Shown here: positions 27,857-35,479 of the stretch, in pieces
Layout: each line of letters begins with the position of its first letter
Numbering within the stretch: position 1 is the first letter of the stretch
Assembly (NCBI GenBank): GCA_965248545.1
Contig: OZ252110.1
Coordinates: 3,968,001-4,032,000 of the forward strand
Length of the DNA stretch: 64,000 nt
Reading direction: 5' to 3'
Source of the DNA: Alteromonas_E sp965248545
GTDB lineage: Bacteria > Pseudomonadota > Gammaproteobacteria > Enterobacterales > Alteromonadaceae
Translations under genes and position numbers: made by a program
The notes under the pieces: generated by a model
Told to the model about the DNA's origin: nothing
Seen by the model: the letters and a program-made list of their open reading frames with translations, nothing else
The model's database searches: none

Positions 27857-27892
27857 AAGAGTTACGCTAAGAAAATAGTAGGCGTAACTCTT
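27857..27892. promoter_or_regulatory. Inverted repeat upstream of the TonB receptor gene (possible operator)
   Basis: AAGAGTTACGC (27857-27867) and GCGTAACTCTT (27882-27892) are perfect 11-bp inverted arms around a 14-base AT-rich spacer. A third GCGTAA lies at 27848. They sit 86-121 bases before the receptor ATG, a plausible operator position for a dimeric repressor or activator. The regulator is unknown. Confidence 0.5.
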
Positions 27893-27937
27893 ATAAATGT
27901 AAATTATATGTTGCTTATATGTAAATATTCGCCAACT

Positions 27938-27954
27938 GGATGGTCTGACCAGAT
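27938..27954. promoter_or_regulatory. FadR-like binding site
   Basis: GGATGGTCTGACCAGAT contains the perfect palindrome TGGTC-T-GACCA, the core of the enterobacterial FadR site (TGGTCNGACC). It lies between maoC and the TonB receptor gene, both transcribed leftward, about 170 bp ahead of the receptor. It would place that receptor under acyl-CoA control; fadR itself is not in the window. Confidence 0.55.
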
Positions 27955-27985
27955 AATAAACAACTAGATGGGACTCGTAGAATAA

Positions 27986-28447
27986 TCAGTGACCGACAGA
28001 GCGGATCACGGCTAGCATGAGGAACTGCCCTATTAATGCAGGCTTGTCGCGGCCTTGGATTTCTACAGCACAATCAAATGTAAACAAACGACCAGTCGGT
28101 TTTTGTTCAATATTGGCGACTTTAAATGCATACCGCACCTTATCGTCTACCCTGACTGGTTCTAAGAATCGCAATTTATTAATGCCATAATTCAACACTG
28201 ACGTAATATCTGCATGCGCCTGTATCGTCTCTTCAAACGCTTTAGGCATTAACGAAGCGGACAAAAACCCATGGGCAATCGGTTTTTTAAACGGACTGAA
28301 CTGGGCGCACTTTTCTGCATCTATATGGATCCATTGATGATCGCCAGTGGCATCTGCAAACGTGTTGATTGTGGCTTGATCGATGGTTGTCCATTCAGAC
28401 GAAGGCAACGTATCGCCAACCGAAAGATCGAGTAATGTAGTTGTCAT
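27986..28447 (-). CDS. MaoC-family enoyl-CoA hydratase-like protein
   Basis: 153 aa single hot-dog domain. The hydratase catalytic signature is visible as ADATGDHQWIHID (about 32-44, Asp and His) followed by PIAHGFLSASL. Enzymes of this family hydrate trans-2-enoyl-CoA to (R)-3-hydroxyacyl-CoA, linking beta-oxidation to storage or other uses. It is divergent from a LysR regulator gene, which may control it. Confidence 0.9.
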   Translation of the reverse strand: MTTTLLDLSVGDTLPSSEWTTIDQATINTFADATGDHQWIHIDAEKCAQFSPFKKPIAHGFLSASLMPKAFEETIQAHADITSVLNYGINKLRFLEPVRVDDKVRYAFKVANIEQKPTGRLFTFDCAVEIQGRDKPALIGQFLMLAVIRSVGH

Positions 28448-28595
28448 ATGTAAATAACTCCAGAATTTACGATTAATGGCGGGTTTTATACTATTAATTT
28501 ACTGAATATTCCAAATCACATTCTATAATGCTTACTAATAAGTAAAAAACGTTAGAGTATTGTGATACTCGCCTCAAAATAGATGATAGGTGATC

Positions 28596-29498
28596 ATGAA
28601 TTTAAACCGAATAGATCTCAATCTTTTTGCTGTATTTGACGCAATTTACACGGCTGGTAGTTTAACCAAAGCAGCCGATGTTTTATGCATTACTCAACCT
28701 GCTGTTAGTAATTCCCTGGCGCGACTCAGGGAGATGCTAAATGACCCACTATTTGTGCGCACGGGTCACAGTATGACGCCAACGCCGGTAGCGCAAAATA
28801 TTATTGTTCCCGCTCGCCAAGCACTTGGATTATTGAGAAAGAGCGTCCAACAAAGCCACACGTTTGATCCGGCCATATCAGAAAAAGCGTTCAATTTCGC
28901 CAGCCGCGATCTACTTGAAGTCAGTATCATGCCCAGGCTCATGGTGCGGCTTCAAAACGTAGCACCCAATGTTACTCTGACCAATTATGAAATCGCGCGT
29001 AGCCAAGTAGTGTCTTCGATGGCGAATGGCAGTTTGGACTTTTTTGCAGATGCGTCAACGTTCACGGACCCGCATTTGTGCAAACAAAAAATCGCTTCAG
29101 ACCGCCTCGTTGCCATTGCACGGAAGAATCATCCGGCTCTCAAAAACGGTTTAGATTTAGAGACCTTTTTGCGCTTAGGCCATATCAATGTGTCACAACG
29201 CAAGAGTGGCGCGGGACCAATTGAAGTTGCGCTGGATAAGCTCGGGAAAAAACGCAAAGTTATAATGCGTGGACAACACTTTTTGACCGTCCCAAGTGCT
29301 ATTGTTAAAACCGACTTAATCGCATGCTTGCCTTATCATTTAGCTAAGCATTACGACTTGTCGATCTATGAATTACCATTTGAATTGCAACCAATTGAGT
29401 ACTTCTTATATTGGCATGTTAGCGCGGACCACGACCACGCTCATTTGTGGATGCGTGAACAGATCGCGGAAGTCGCAAAGGCCTATGAACCACATTGA
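28596..29498 (+). CDS. LysR-family transcriptional regulator
   Basis: 300 aa. N-terminal winged helix-turn-helix (DLNLFAVFDAIYTAGSLTKA, ITQPAVSNSLARLREMLNDPLFVRTG) followed by a substrate-binding domain, as in NodD/LeuO-like members. Start chosen at ATG 28596, with AGG five bases upstream, rather than the GTG at 28590. It is divergent from maoC. A dyad TTACTAATAAGTAA at 28532-28545 fits the LysR T-N11-A operator form, and TATAAT at 28524 could be part of a promoter. Confidence 0.93.
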   Translation: MNLNRIDLNLFAVFDAIYTAGSLTKAADVLCITQPAVSNSLARLREMLNDPLFVRTGHSMTPTPVAQNIIVPARQALGLLRKSVQQSHTFDPAISEKAFNFASRDLLEVSIMPRLMVRLQNVAPNVTLTNYEIARSQVVSSMANGSLDFFADASTFTDPHLCKQKIASDRLVAIARKNHPALKNGLDLETFLRLGHINVSQRKSGAGPIEVALDKLGKKRKVIMRGQHFLTVPSAIVKTDLIACLPYHLAKHYDLSIYELPFELQPIEYFLYWHVSADHDHAHLWMREQIAEVAKAYEPH

Positions 29499-29508
29499 TT
29501 GAAGAAGA

Positions 29509-29536
29509 TTGAGAGCACTGATATTAGTGCTCTCAA
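29509..29536. terminator. Hairpin between convergent genes, terminator-like
   Basis: TTGAGAGCACT-GATATT-AGTGCTCTCAA is a perfect 11-bp inverted repeat between the LysR gene and the convergent DUF3012 gene. No good T-run follows on either strand, so termination is likely but not certain. Confidence 0.6.
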
Positions 29537-29559
29537 CTGTACTATTCACTTAAAACATT

Positions 29560-29736
29560 TTACTCGTCATCATCAGAGCGGAAAATGCAATGCTTGGCGT
29601 AATCTTTAGCTTCGGTGGCTGTCCAATCACCTTTGTCTTTCTCGTCTAAATCTTCACACCATTCTTTACTGCCGATTTCAGGTGCGCAACCCGCTAGGGC
29701 AAAACTAACAACAAATAACGCGATAAGTTTTTTCAT
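29560..29736 (-). CDS. Small DUF3012 lipoprotein
   Basis: 58 aa. Signal peptide MKKLIALFVVSFALAGC with lipobox LAGC, so it is lipid-anchored after Cys17. The mature part has the family pattern APEIGSKEWCEDL, then KGDWTATEAKDYAKHCIF, matching DUF3012 lipoproteins; function unknown. AGGAAT lies before the ATG. Confidence 0.88.
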   Translation of the reverse strand: MKKLIALFVVSFALAGCAPEIGSKEWCEDLDEKDKGDWTATEAKDYAKHCIFRSDDDE

Positions 29737-29799
29737 TTTTATTCCTAAGTTACGTTCTCTCTCGTGCAGTAGAAACGATACCGCGTAAACGTCCTTAAC

Positions 29800-30237
29800 T
29801 CAACGTCGCTCAATCGCTTTCAGAATGCTCGCGAAACCTGCACCACCTTGCTTTTGGACCATGCGATCCAACACAAGATTTCCAATCAATGGTACACGTA
29901 AGTGTCCTTTAGATATCCAGGTTACTTCTGTTTGATCACCCTTTTCAGTGAGTCTGACCTCACCAATAATATGTTCAAACGTAATTGGTGATGATTTTTC
30001 TATCTGATAGCGCAGTAGTGTTGGGCGCTCAAAGCCAACAATCCGTTCTTCTAATGTAAATGGTTTCAAAACCACTCGTCGTAACGCGCCAAGCCCGTTG
30101 CGCTCGTGTTTACCGGGCTCCACTAGCTCAGATGCATCTACACCAGGGAAAGACTTATAATTGGCGTGATCTTCCAATGCCGCAAAAACATCATGGATTG
30201 GTTTGTTGACCGTTCGCGTTACGCTGATATCAAACAT
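29800..30237 (-). CDS. SRPBCC (polyketide cyclase/START-like) family protein
   Basis: 145 aa, single helix-grip domain: the MFDISVTRTVNKPIHDVFAALEDH start and the late amphipathic helix (GNLVLDRMVQKQGGAGFASIL) are typical of SRPBCC proteins that bind hydrophobic ligands. There is no signal peptide. Ligand and role are unknown; no operon partner. Confidence 0.85.
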   Translation of the reverse strand: MFDISVTRTVNKPIHDVFAALEDHANYKSFPGVDASELVEPGKHERNGLGALRRVVLKPFTLEERIVGFERPTLLRYQIEKSSPITFEHIIGEVRLTEKGDQTEVTWISKGHLRVPLIGNLVLDRMVQKQGGAGFASILKAIERR

Positions 30238-30497
30238 CGAGTAAACACCTTTTCATTCGTGCAGTCTAAGACTACCTATTGCTGATAGCGCTAGACTACC
30301 CCAGAACGCCACACTCTTATACAGCTCGGCATGTAGATTCCCCCTACCGATCATTTTTTCTAATGATGCGTCACCATAATTGCCACTAAACCTCACTCTT
30401 GGCACTGTTTGACCTTTAGCCACCGAGATTTAACGGTTGCTTATTTTTCTAAATGCATCACACTGAAGGTACTTCAATCGTTTGATGGAGACTTACC

Positions 30498-30776
30498 ATG
30501 AAAAGACTAGGGTTGGTAACAGGGTTCAAAGGTTCTTCAATCAGTATTGTTTTTGCCTCTGCGCTCGTAGCAGGTTGCAGCAGTACCGATGAACTCAGCA
30601 CCAGTGAATTGGTCGCCAAGACTATGCGCTCAAATGGTGACGGTGTGCTCTGTAAAATGGAAAAGCCCATCGGCTCGCACATGAAAACGCGAGTGTGTCG
30701 GTCTGCTAACGAGAGAGAGGAGCTTGCCGAATCTTCGCAAGTATATTTTCAAAGACATCTAAAATCTGGACATTAG
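30498..30776 (+). CDS. Small lipoprotein with Cys-x3-KPIG-x5-R-x-Cys motif
   Basis: 92 aa. A lipobox (LVAGC) at about residue 30 after a hydrophobic stretch predicts a lipoprotein. The mature part holds CKMEKPIGSHMKTRVC (about 52-67), the same two-cysteine pattern as CRIVKPIGTQIAKREC in the secreted protein at 2598-3113, so the two may belong to one broad family. GGAGACTTACC precedes the ATG. Function unknown. Confidence 0.7.
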   Translation: MKRLGLVTGFKGSSISIVFASALVAGCSSTDELSTSELVAKTMRSNGDGVLCKMEKPIGSHMKTRVCRSANEREELAESSQVYFQRHLKSGH

Positions 30777-30861
30777 TCGCCTTCACATAACGGGTTCAGT
30801 AAGCGCGTTGCTAAAACATAGCCATCGCGCTCCTCTATTTCATGACATTCATTGCTTTACA

Positions 30862-30885
30862 ATAGGTATTATCTGACATACCTAT
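30862..30885. promoter_or_regulatory. Conserved inverted repeat upstream of DUF3718 copy 1
   Basis: ATAGGTAT-N8-ATACCTAT, 91 bp before the start codon. The arms are kept in copy 2 while the central bases differ, as expected for a protein-binding dyad or a structured leader element. Confidence 0.5.
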
Positions 30886-30975
30886 GTATCACCCCAGCGA
30901 TTTTTTTTTAACCAATCCTCAGCTTTAATTACTCACGTCGAAACGAAATCAAACAACTTACTGAGGAATTTAACC

Positions 30976-31371
30976 ATGTTGAAAATCGTTAAAACTTCTA
31001 TCACTATCGCTGCTGCTTCTCTTATGTTCACAGGTACTGCTCAGGCAGACGTCAACGAAGCACTACAAAACATCTGCACCATCGTTAAGTCTGATGACAA
31101 AGGTGAATTGCGTAAGAAAATGAAGAAGGTTCGCTCTGACTACAACCTTAAGCTTCAAGATTACTATTCAGGTGTTTCATGCGGCGGTAACAGCCTTATC
31201 CGTACCGCGATGCTTAACAACGCTGTTGAAGCCGGTACATTGCTTGTGAAGAAAATGCCAAAAAAGCATTTAGCGGCACCCGAGCAGGATGGCAAAACAC
31301 TACAAGCTTGGGTCGCTGAGCAAGGCTTAGCTGACAACCCTGTTGCAGCTGCACTTTCACAGCGCATCTAA
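30976..31371 (+). CDS. DUF3718 secreted protein, copy 1
   Basis: 131 aa with a signal peptide cleaved after AQA (about residue 24); the mature protein is basic and probably periplasmic. Two cysteines (NICTIV and VSCGGN) could form a disulfide. The pattern matches the DUF3718 family of Alteromonadales; function unknown. It differs from copy 2 (40822-41217) at only four residues: 10, 14 and 17 in the signal peptide and 129 near the end, so the exported core is identical. TGAGGAA lies before the ATG. Confidence 0.9.
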   Translation: MLKIVKTSITIAAASLMFTGTAQADVNEALQNICTIVKSDDKGELRKKMKKVRSDYNLKLQDYYSGVSCGGNSLIRTAMLNNAVEAGTLLVKKMPKKHLAAPEQDGKTLQAWVAEQGLADNPVAAALSQRI

Positions 31372-31441
31372 TCCACAATTTCGGTAGCTTCGGCTACCAC
31401 CATGTTTCAACATGGTCGGCAGAGTAACGTTCTGCTTCCTC

Positions 31442-31476
31442 GAAAGGCCCCGATTTATCGGGGCCTTTCTTCTTTC
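31442..31476 (+). terminator. Terminator after DUF3718 copy 1
   Basis: GAAAGGCCCCGAT-TT-ATCGGGGCCTTTC, a 13-bp stem followed by TTCTTTC. It lies just outside the repeat, so each DUF3718 copy has its own unrelated terminator. Confidence 0.9.
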
Positions 31477-31489
31477 GTATTGTCCTATT

Positions 31490-32416
31490 TTAACGGTTAA
31501 TAAACGCTGCTATGGCCACGTTTATCTCGTCGCTGCGTTCGTGATGGATCCAATGTGACGTTTCACCGAAACGCTGCTCAGTGTAGTCGGGTATGTATCT
31601 ATTTAGTCCCGCCAACACCCCAATATCAAATGCTTGGTCATCTTCGCCCCACAATACAAGCGTCGGAACGTCGATTCTGATGTGCGGAATCTTAAAATCA
31701 TCAAACGATTTGATCGGACCGCTCTGATTCCCGAGTTCAGATGAGCGCGGAAATAACTGTGGCATAGCCCGGTAGTAATTCAACATATGGGTAACAGCAT
31801 TCGACTTAGACCAAGCTTCTACAAATGCACGTTCTTCTGCAGCTGATATGCCACCGCGAATATGCGCAATCGAGTGCTGTTTCAATTTTGCAAAGTCATC
31901 CTGACTTAACTCATCCTCAAAGTTGGGATTCAAAAAATCATGAATGTAATCACTGAGTATTCTTTGCTGCGGATTATTAATCATTTCGCGCGTAAAGGTG
32001 CTTGGATGCGCGGCATTTAAGATAACCAATTTGGTGATCAACTGTGGATGTCGAGCTGCTAGTGGCCACGCGATTGCCCCTCCCCAATCATGCGCTACGA
32101 GAATGACGGGATGATTGTCAGCTACAACGCGAATAAACTCAGCGATTATACTCACCAAATTAGGAACAGAATATTCTGCCAGAGAGTCCGGTGCTTGGCT
32201 TAAGTTGTAACCCGGTAAATCGAGTGCGATAGCGCGGTGTGTTTTGGAGAAGAAGGCCAACTGAGAGCGCCACACTCCGGCATGTTCAGGGAAACCATGC
32301 AAGAAAACGATTATAGGCGCTTCAGTTAGCGATTCGTCAATGGGCGCTTGCTCTAAGTAATGCAAGCGCAAACCATTTGCCAGAACAAAGTTCGACCGAA
32401 TCGAAGATTGCTCCAT
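31490..32416 (-). CDS. Alpha/beta hydrolase, epoxide-hydrolase-like
   Basis: 308 aa. HGFPE (40-44) forms the oxyanion hole of the epoxide-hydrolase branch; the nucleophile is Asp110 in AHDWGG; a charge-relay acid lies in LWGEDDQAFD and the catalytic His in TSHWIHHE (H288). An Asp nucleophile fits epoxide or haloalkane hydrolysis; the HGxP motif favours epoxide hydrolase. Last gene of the fadJ-thiolase-acyl-CoA dehydrogenase operon, 7 bp after the dehydrogenase, so it may handle oxidised fatty acids. Confidence 0.88.
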   Translation of the reverse strand: MEQSSIRSNFVLANGLRLHYLEQAPIDESLTEAPIIVFLHGFPEHAGVWRSQLAFFSKTHRAIALDLPGYNLSQAPDSLAEYSVPNLVSIIAEFIRVVADNHPVILVAHDWGGAIAWPLAARHPQLITKLVILNAAHPSTFTREMINNPQQRILSDYIHDFLNPNFEDELSQDDFAKLKQHSIAHIRGGISAAEERAFVEAWSKSNAVTHMLNYYRAMPQLFPRSSELGNQSGPIKSFDDFKIPHIRIDVPTLVLWGEDDQAFDIGVLAGLNRYIPDYTEQRFGETSHWIHHERSDEINVAIAAFINR

Positions 32417-32423
32417 GTTTCGA

Positions 32424-34223
32424 TTAACCTTGATAGAAGGCTTCTTCCGACATCGTCATCAAGTTGTCAGCGCCAGAGTGGATAGCTGATACTAGTGAGC
32501 GCGTGCGTGTAAGCATACGGTCGAAATAGAACTGAGCGGTTTGAATTTTCGCCTGATAAAAATCAACTTCAGTAGTACCCTCGTCAAGTTTTTGCTGAGC
32601 AGTTACCGCCATTTGTAGCCAGAAATACGCAACAATAACGTATCCAGAATACATCAAGTAATCGACTGCCGCCGCGCCCAACTCATCTGGATTATTCGCT
32701 GCTGACTTCATGATATCGTTAGTGAGTTGTCCCCACTCATCGATGTGACTCTCAACCGCATTAGCCCAGGCATTAAATTGTGGCTTGTCTCTCAATGACT
32801 CACAGTAACTACGCATCTCTTGAGTGAAGACCTGTAATAGCTTGCCTTGACTGCCGACGACTTTACGTGCCAAAAGGTCAATCGCTTGGATACCTGTTGT
32901 GCCTTCATACATTGTACAAATGCGGGTATCTCGAGCTAATTGCTCCATGCCCCACTCTTTAATATAACCGTGGCCGCCGTATACTTGCATGCCGTAACTG
33001 GTGCACTCTTGCGCAGTTTCGGTTAAGAAAGCTTTAACGATTGGCGTCAACAACGCGAGTTTTGCATCAGCGATTTGGCGCTTCTGCTCGTCCTGCTCGT
33101 ACAAGGTGACATCAACCATTTTCATACAATAGATCGCTAACGCGCGGTTGCCTTCACGCAGTGCTTTTTGCGTTAGCAGCATACGACGAACATCAGGATG
33201 CACGATAATCGGGTCCGCTGGGCCTGACTCGTTTTTGCGCCCCGTCAATGAGCGGAACTGCAAGCGATCTTTGGCATAACCCAATGCACCTTGGAAAGCC
33301 GCTTCAATGGCAGATAAACCTTCCATGCCAGTGCCGATGCGCGCCATGTTCATGAACGTGAACATACAGTTCAAACCGCGGTTCGGCTCACCGATCAAGA
33401 TACCCTTTGCAGCGTCGAAGTTCATTACACAAGTAGCACTACCTTTGATACCCATCTTATGCTCGATCGAGCCGCAGGTAACCGTATTACGCTCACCCTT
33501 TTCACCATTGGCGTCGACGTTATATTTCGGCACGATAAACAATGAAATACCTTTAGTACCGCTTGGTGCATCTGGTAAGCGTGCTAAAACGATATGAACA
33601 ATGTTTTCTGACATATCGTGCTCGCCGGCGGAAATGAAAATTTTCGTACCGGTCAAAGAATATGTACCGTCATCATTGGGTTCAGCCTTACACTTCAGCA
33701 TACCCAAATCAGACCCACAGTGTGGTTCGGTTAGGCACATAGTACCGGTCCAAGTACCCTCAATTAACTTCGGTAGGAAGGTATTTTTTTGCTCTTCTGT
33801 GCCATGAGCTTTCAAGGTTTCCATACAACCTTGACTTAGCCCGGGATACATTGCCCATGAGTGGTTCGAACCTGAGAACCATTCAGCCAACGAAGTAGCC
33901 AATGAATAGGGTAATGCTTGACCACCGTACTCTTCTGGGTGCGCCATCGAAGGCCAACCACCTTCAACGTACTGCTGATATGCCTCTTTGAATCCGGTTG
34001 GTGTTGTCACTTCACCATCCTTAAAAGTACACCCTTCGTCGTCACCGATTTCGTTGATTGGTGCTAATGTATTTTCGGCAAATTTAGCAGCCTCAGAAAA
34101 AATAGCCGTTACCAAATCATCACTGACTTCATCAAAACCGAGGTCTTGATAATGCTTATCGAAACCTAACAACTCGTATAATGTAAATAACGTGTCGCGT
34201 TGAGGTGCTTTGTAATTTTGCAT
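32424..34223 (-). CDS. Acyl-CoA dehydrogenase, long (DmdC/AcdB-like) type
   Basis: 599 aa, the long form with an extra N-terminal segment and a C-terminal extension, as in DmdC-like dehydrogenases (about 600 aa). FAD/substrate blocks are clear: CLTEPHCGSDLGMLKC, KIFISAGEHD, GIKGSATCVMNF and MQVYGGHGYIKEWGMEQLARD. It introduces the first double bond in an acyl-CoA, passing electrons to ETF. It lies 15 bp after the thiolase gene in the beta-oxidation operon. Chain preference cannot be read from the sequence. Confidence 0.94.
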   Translation of the reverse strand: MQNYKAPQRDTLFTLYELLGFDKHYQDLGFDEVSDDLVTAIFSEAAKFAENTLAPINEIGDDEGCTFKDGEVTTPTGFKEAYQQYVEGGWPSMAHPEEYGGQALPYSLATSLAEWFSGSNHSWAMYPGLSQGCMETLKAHGTEEQKNTFLPKLIEGTWTGTMCLTEPHCGSDLGMLKCKAEPNDDGTYSLTGTKIFISAGEHDMSENIVHIVLARLPDAPSGTKGISLFIVPKYNVDANGEKGERNTVTCGSIEHKMGIKGSATCVMNFDAAKGILIGEPNRGLNCMFTFMNMARIGTGMEGLSAIEAAFQGALGYAKDRLQFRSLTGRKNESGPADPIIVHPDVRRMLLTQKALREGNRALAIYCMKMVDVTLYEQDEQKRQIADAKLALLTPIVKAFLTETAQECTSYGMQVYGGHGYIKEWGMEQLARDTRICTMYEGTTGIQAIDLLARKVVGSQGKLLQVFTQEMRSYCESLRDKPQFNAWANAVESHIDEWGQLTNDIMKSAANNPDELGAAAVDYLMYSGYVIVAYFWLQMAVTAQQKLDEGTTEVDFYQAKIQTAQFYFDRMLTRTRSLVSAIHSGADNLMTMSEEAFYQG

Positions 34224-34238
34224 AGTACTAATACCGCC

Positions 34239-35420
34239 TTAAAATACTTCGAACAAACCGGCTGCGCCCATACCGCCGCCGATACACATAGTGCAAACAA
34301 CATATTTTGCACCACGTCGTTTTCCTTCAATAAGTGCATGCCCAACTAAACGAGCACCACTCATCCCGTATGGGTGGCCAACAGAAATAGCACCACCGTT
34401 TACGTTCAATAAATCATTTGGGATCCCCAAGTGGTCACGGCAATACAAGACTTGAACCGCGAACGCTTCATTAAGCTCCCACAAACCAATATCGTCCATG
34501 CCTAAACCGTGCTGTTTAAGTAACTTAGGAATGGCATAGATAGGGCCAATACCCATTTCATCTGGTTCACAACCAGCAACAGCGATACCGCGATAAGCAC
34601 CTAGTGGCTCTAAACCACGCTTGGATGCTTCGGTGTCGCTCATTAGAACACTCGCACTAGCGCCATCGGACAGCTGACTGGCGTTTCCCGCAGTGATACA
34701 GCCGCCTTCAATTACGGGGTTGAGGCTTTGTAGGCCTTCCAATGTCGTCTCTGGGCGATTACCTTCATCTTTACTCAGCGTGACTTCATGCAGGCTCACT
34801 TCACCTGATTCTTTATCCATCACCGCTTTTTTGGCCGTAATTGGCACAATCTCATCATCAAACTTACCCGCTGCTTGGGCAGCAGCTGTGCGCATTTGAC
34901 TCTGATAACCATACTCATCTTGGGCGTCACGGCTGATGTTATAGCGCTTTGCCACAACCTCTGCGGTTTGTAGCATTGGCATGTATATGTCTTTATGCTT
35001 TGCCACTAATGCCGGATCCACCATGCGATGCGTATTCATGTGCTTGTTCTGAACTAATGAAATCGAGTCCAAGCCCCCTGCGACCATAACGTCAACTTCG
35101 CCGTTAACGATGCTGTTCGCTGCTGTCGCAATGGCGTACATGCCTGAACTACACTGGCGATCTAACGTCATGCCAGCAACACTTACCGGTAACCCGCCAG
35201 CAAGCCCGGCAAGACGACCAATATTCATTGATCCAGAGCCTTGTGTCAGGGCTGCACCCATGATGACATCATCGACTTCCGCGCCGTCAATTTTGGCTCG
35301 CTGCACGGCAGCTGCGATTGCATGCCCGCCCAATGATGGGGCTTCTAAATTATTCATCGCACCCTTATAAGCCCTGCCAATGGGTGTTCTTGCGGTAGAA
35401 ACGATTACTGCTTGAGGCAT
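34239..35420 (-). CDS. Acetyl-CoA C-acyltransferase (thiolase)
   Basis: 393 aa. Catalytic Cys90 in DRQCSSGM, the GHPYGMSGAR His block and the second Cys in CTMCIGGGMGAA are intact. It cleaves 3-ketoacyl-CoA to acetyl-CoA and a shortened acyl-CoA, closing the beta-oxidation cycle opened by its neighbours. It lies 59 bp after the FadJ-like gene, with a GC-rich intercistronic hairpin between. Confidence 0.96.
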   Translation of the reverse strand: MPQAVIVSTARTPIGRAYKGAMNNLEAPSLGGHAIAAAVQRAKIDGAEVDDVIMGAALTQGSGSMNIGRLAGLAGGLPVSVAGMTLDRQCSSGMYAIATAANSIVNGEVDVMVAGGLDSISLVQNKHMNTHRMVDPALVAKHKDIYMPMLQTAEVVAKRYNISRDAQDEYGYQSQMRTAAAQAAGKFDDEIVPITAKKAVMDKESGEVSLHEVTLSKDEGNRPETTLEGLQSLNPVIEGGCITAGNASQLSDGASASVLMSDTEASKRGLEPLGAYRGIAVAGCEPDEMGIGPIYAIPKLLKQHGLGMDDIGLWELNEAFAVQVLYCRDHLGIPNDLLNVNGGAISVGHPYGMSGARLVGHALIEGKRRGAKYVVCTMCIGGGMGAAGLFEVF

Positions 35421-35447
35421 AACGCACTCCTTTATCTTTTAAATACT

Positions 35448-35470
35448 GCACCGCCCGATAAAGGCGGTGC
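35448..35470 (-). other. Intercistronic stem-loop between fadJ-like and thiolase genes
   Basis: GCACCGCC-TTTATCG-GGCGGTGC with no T-run after it. In an operon such stems more often protect or set the level of the mRNA than stop transcription. Confidence 0.5.
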
Positions 35471-35479
35471 GATAGATGA

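Larger units (their letters stand above)
30862..31416 (+). repeat. 555-bp direct repeat, copy 1 (contains a DUF3718 gene)
   Basis: Nearly identical, and with no length change, to 40708-41262. It covers an inverted repeat, the promoter/5' region, the whole DUF3718 gene and two 3' hairpins (GGTAGC-TTCG-GCTACC and CCATGTT-TC-AACATGG). Similarity stops abruptly at both edges. The copies are 9,846 bp apart in direct orientation and flank the beta-oxidation block. Confidence 0.95.
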
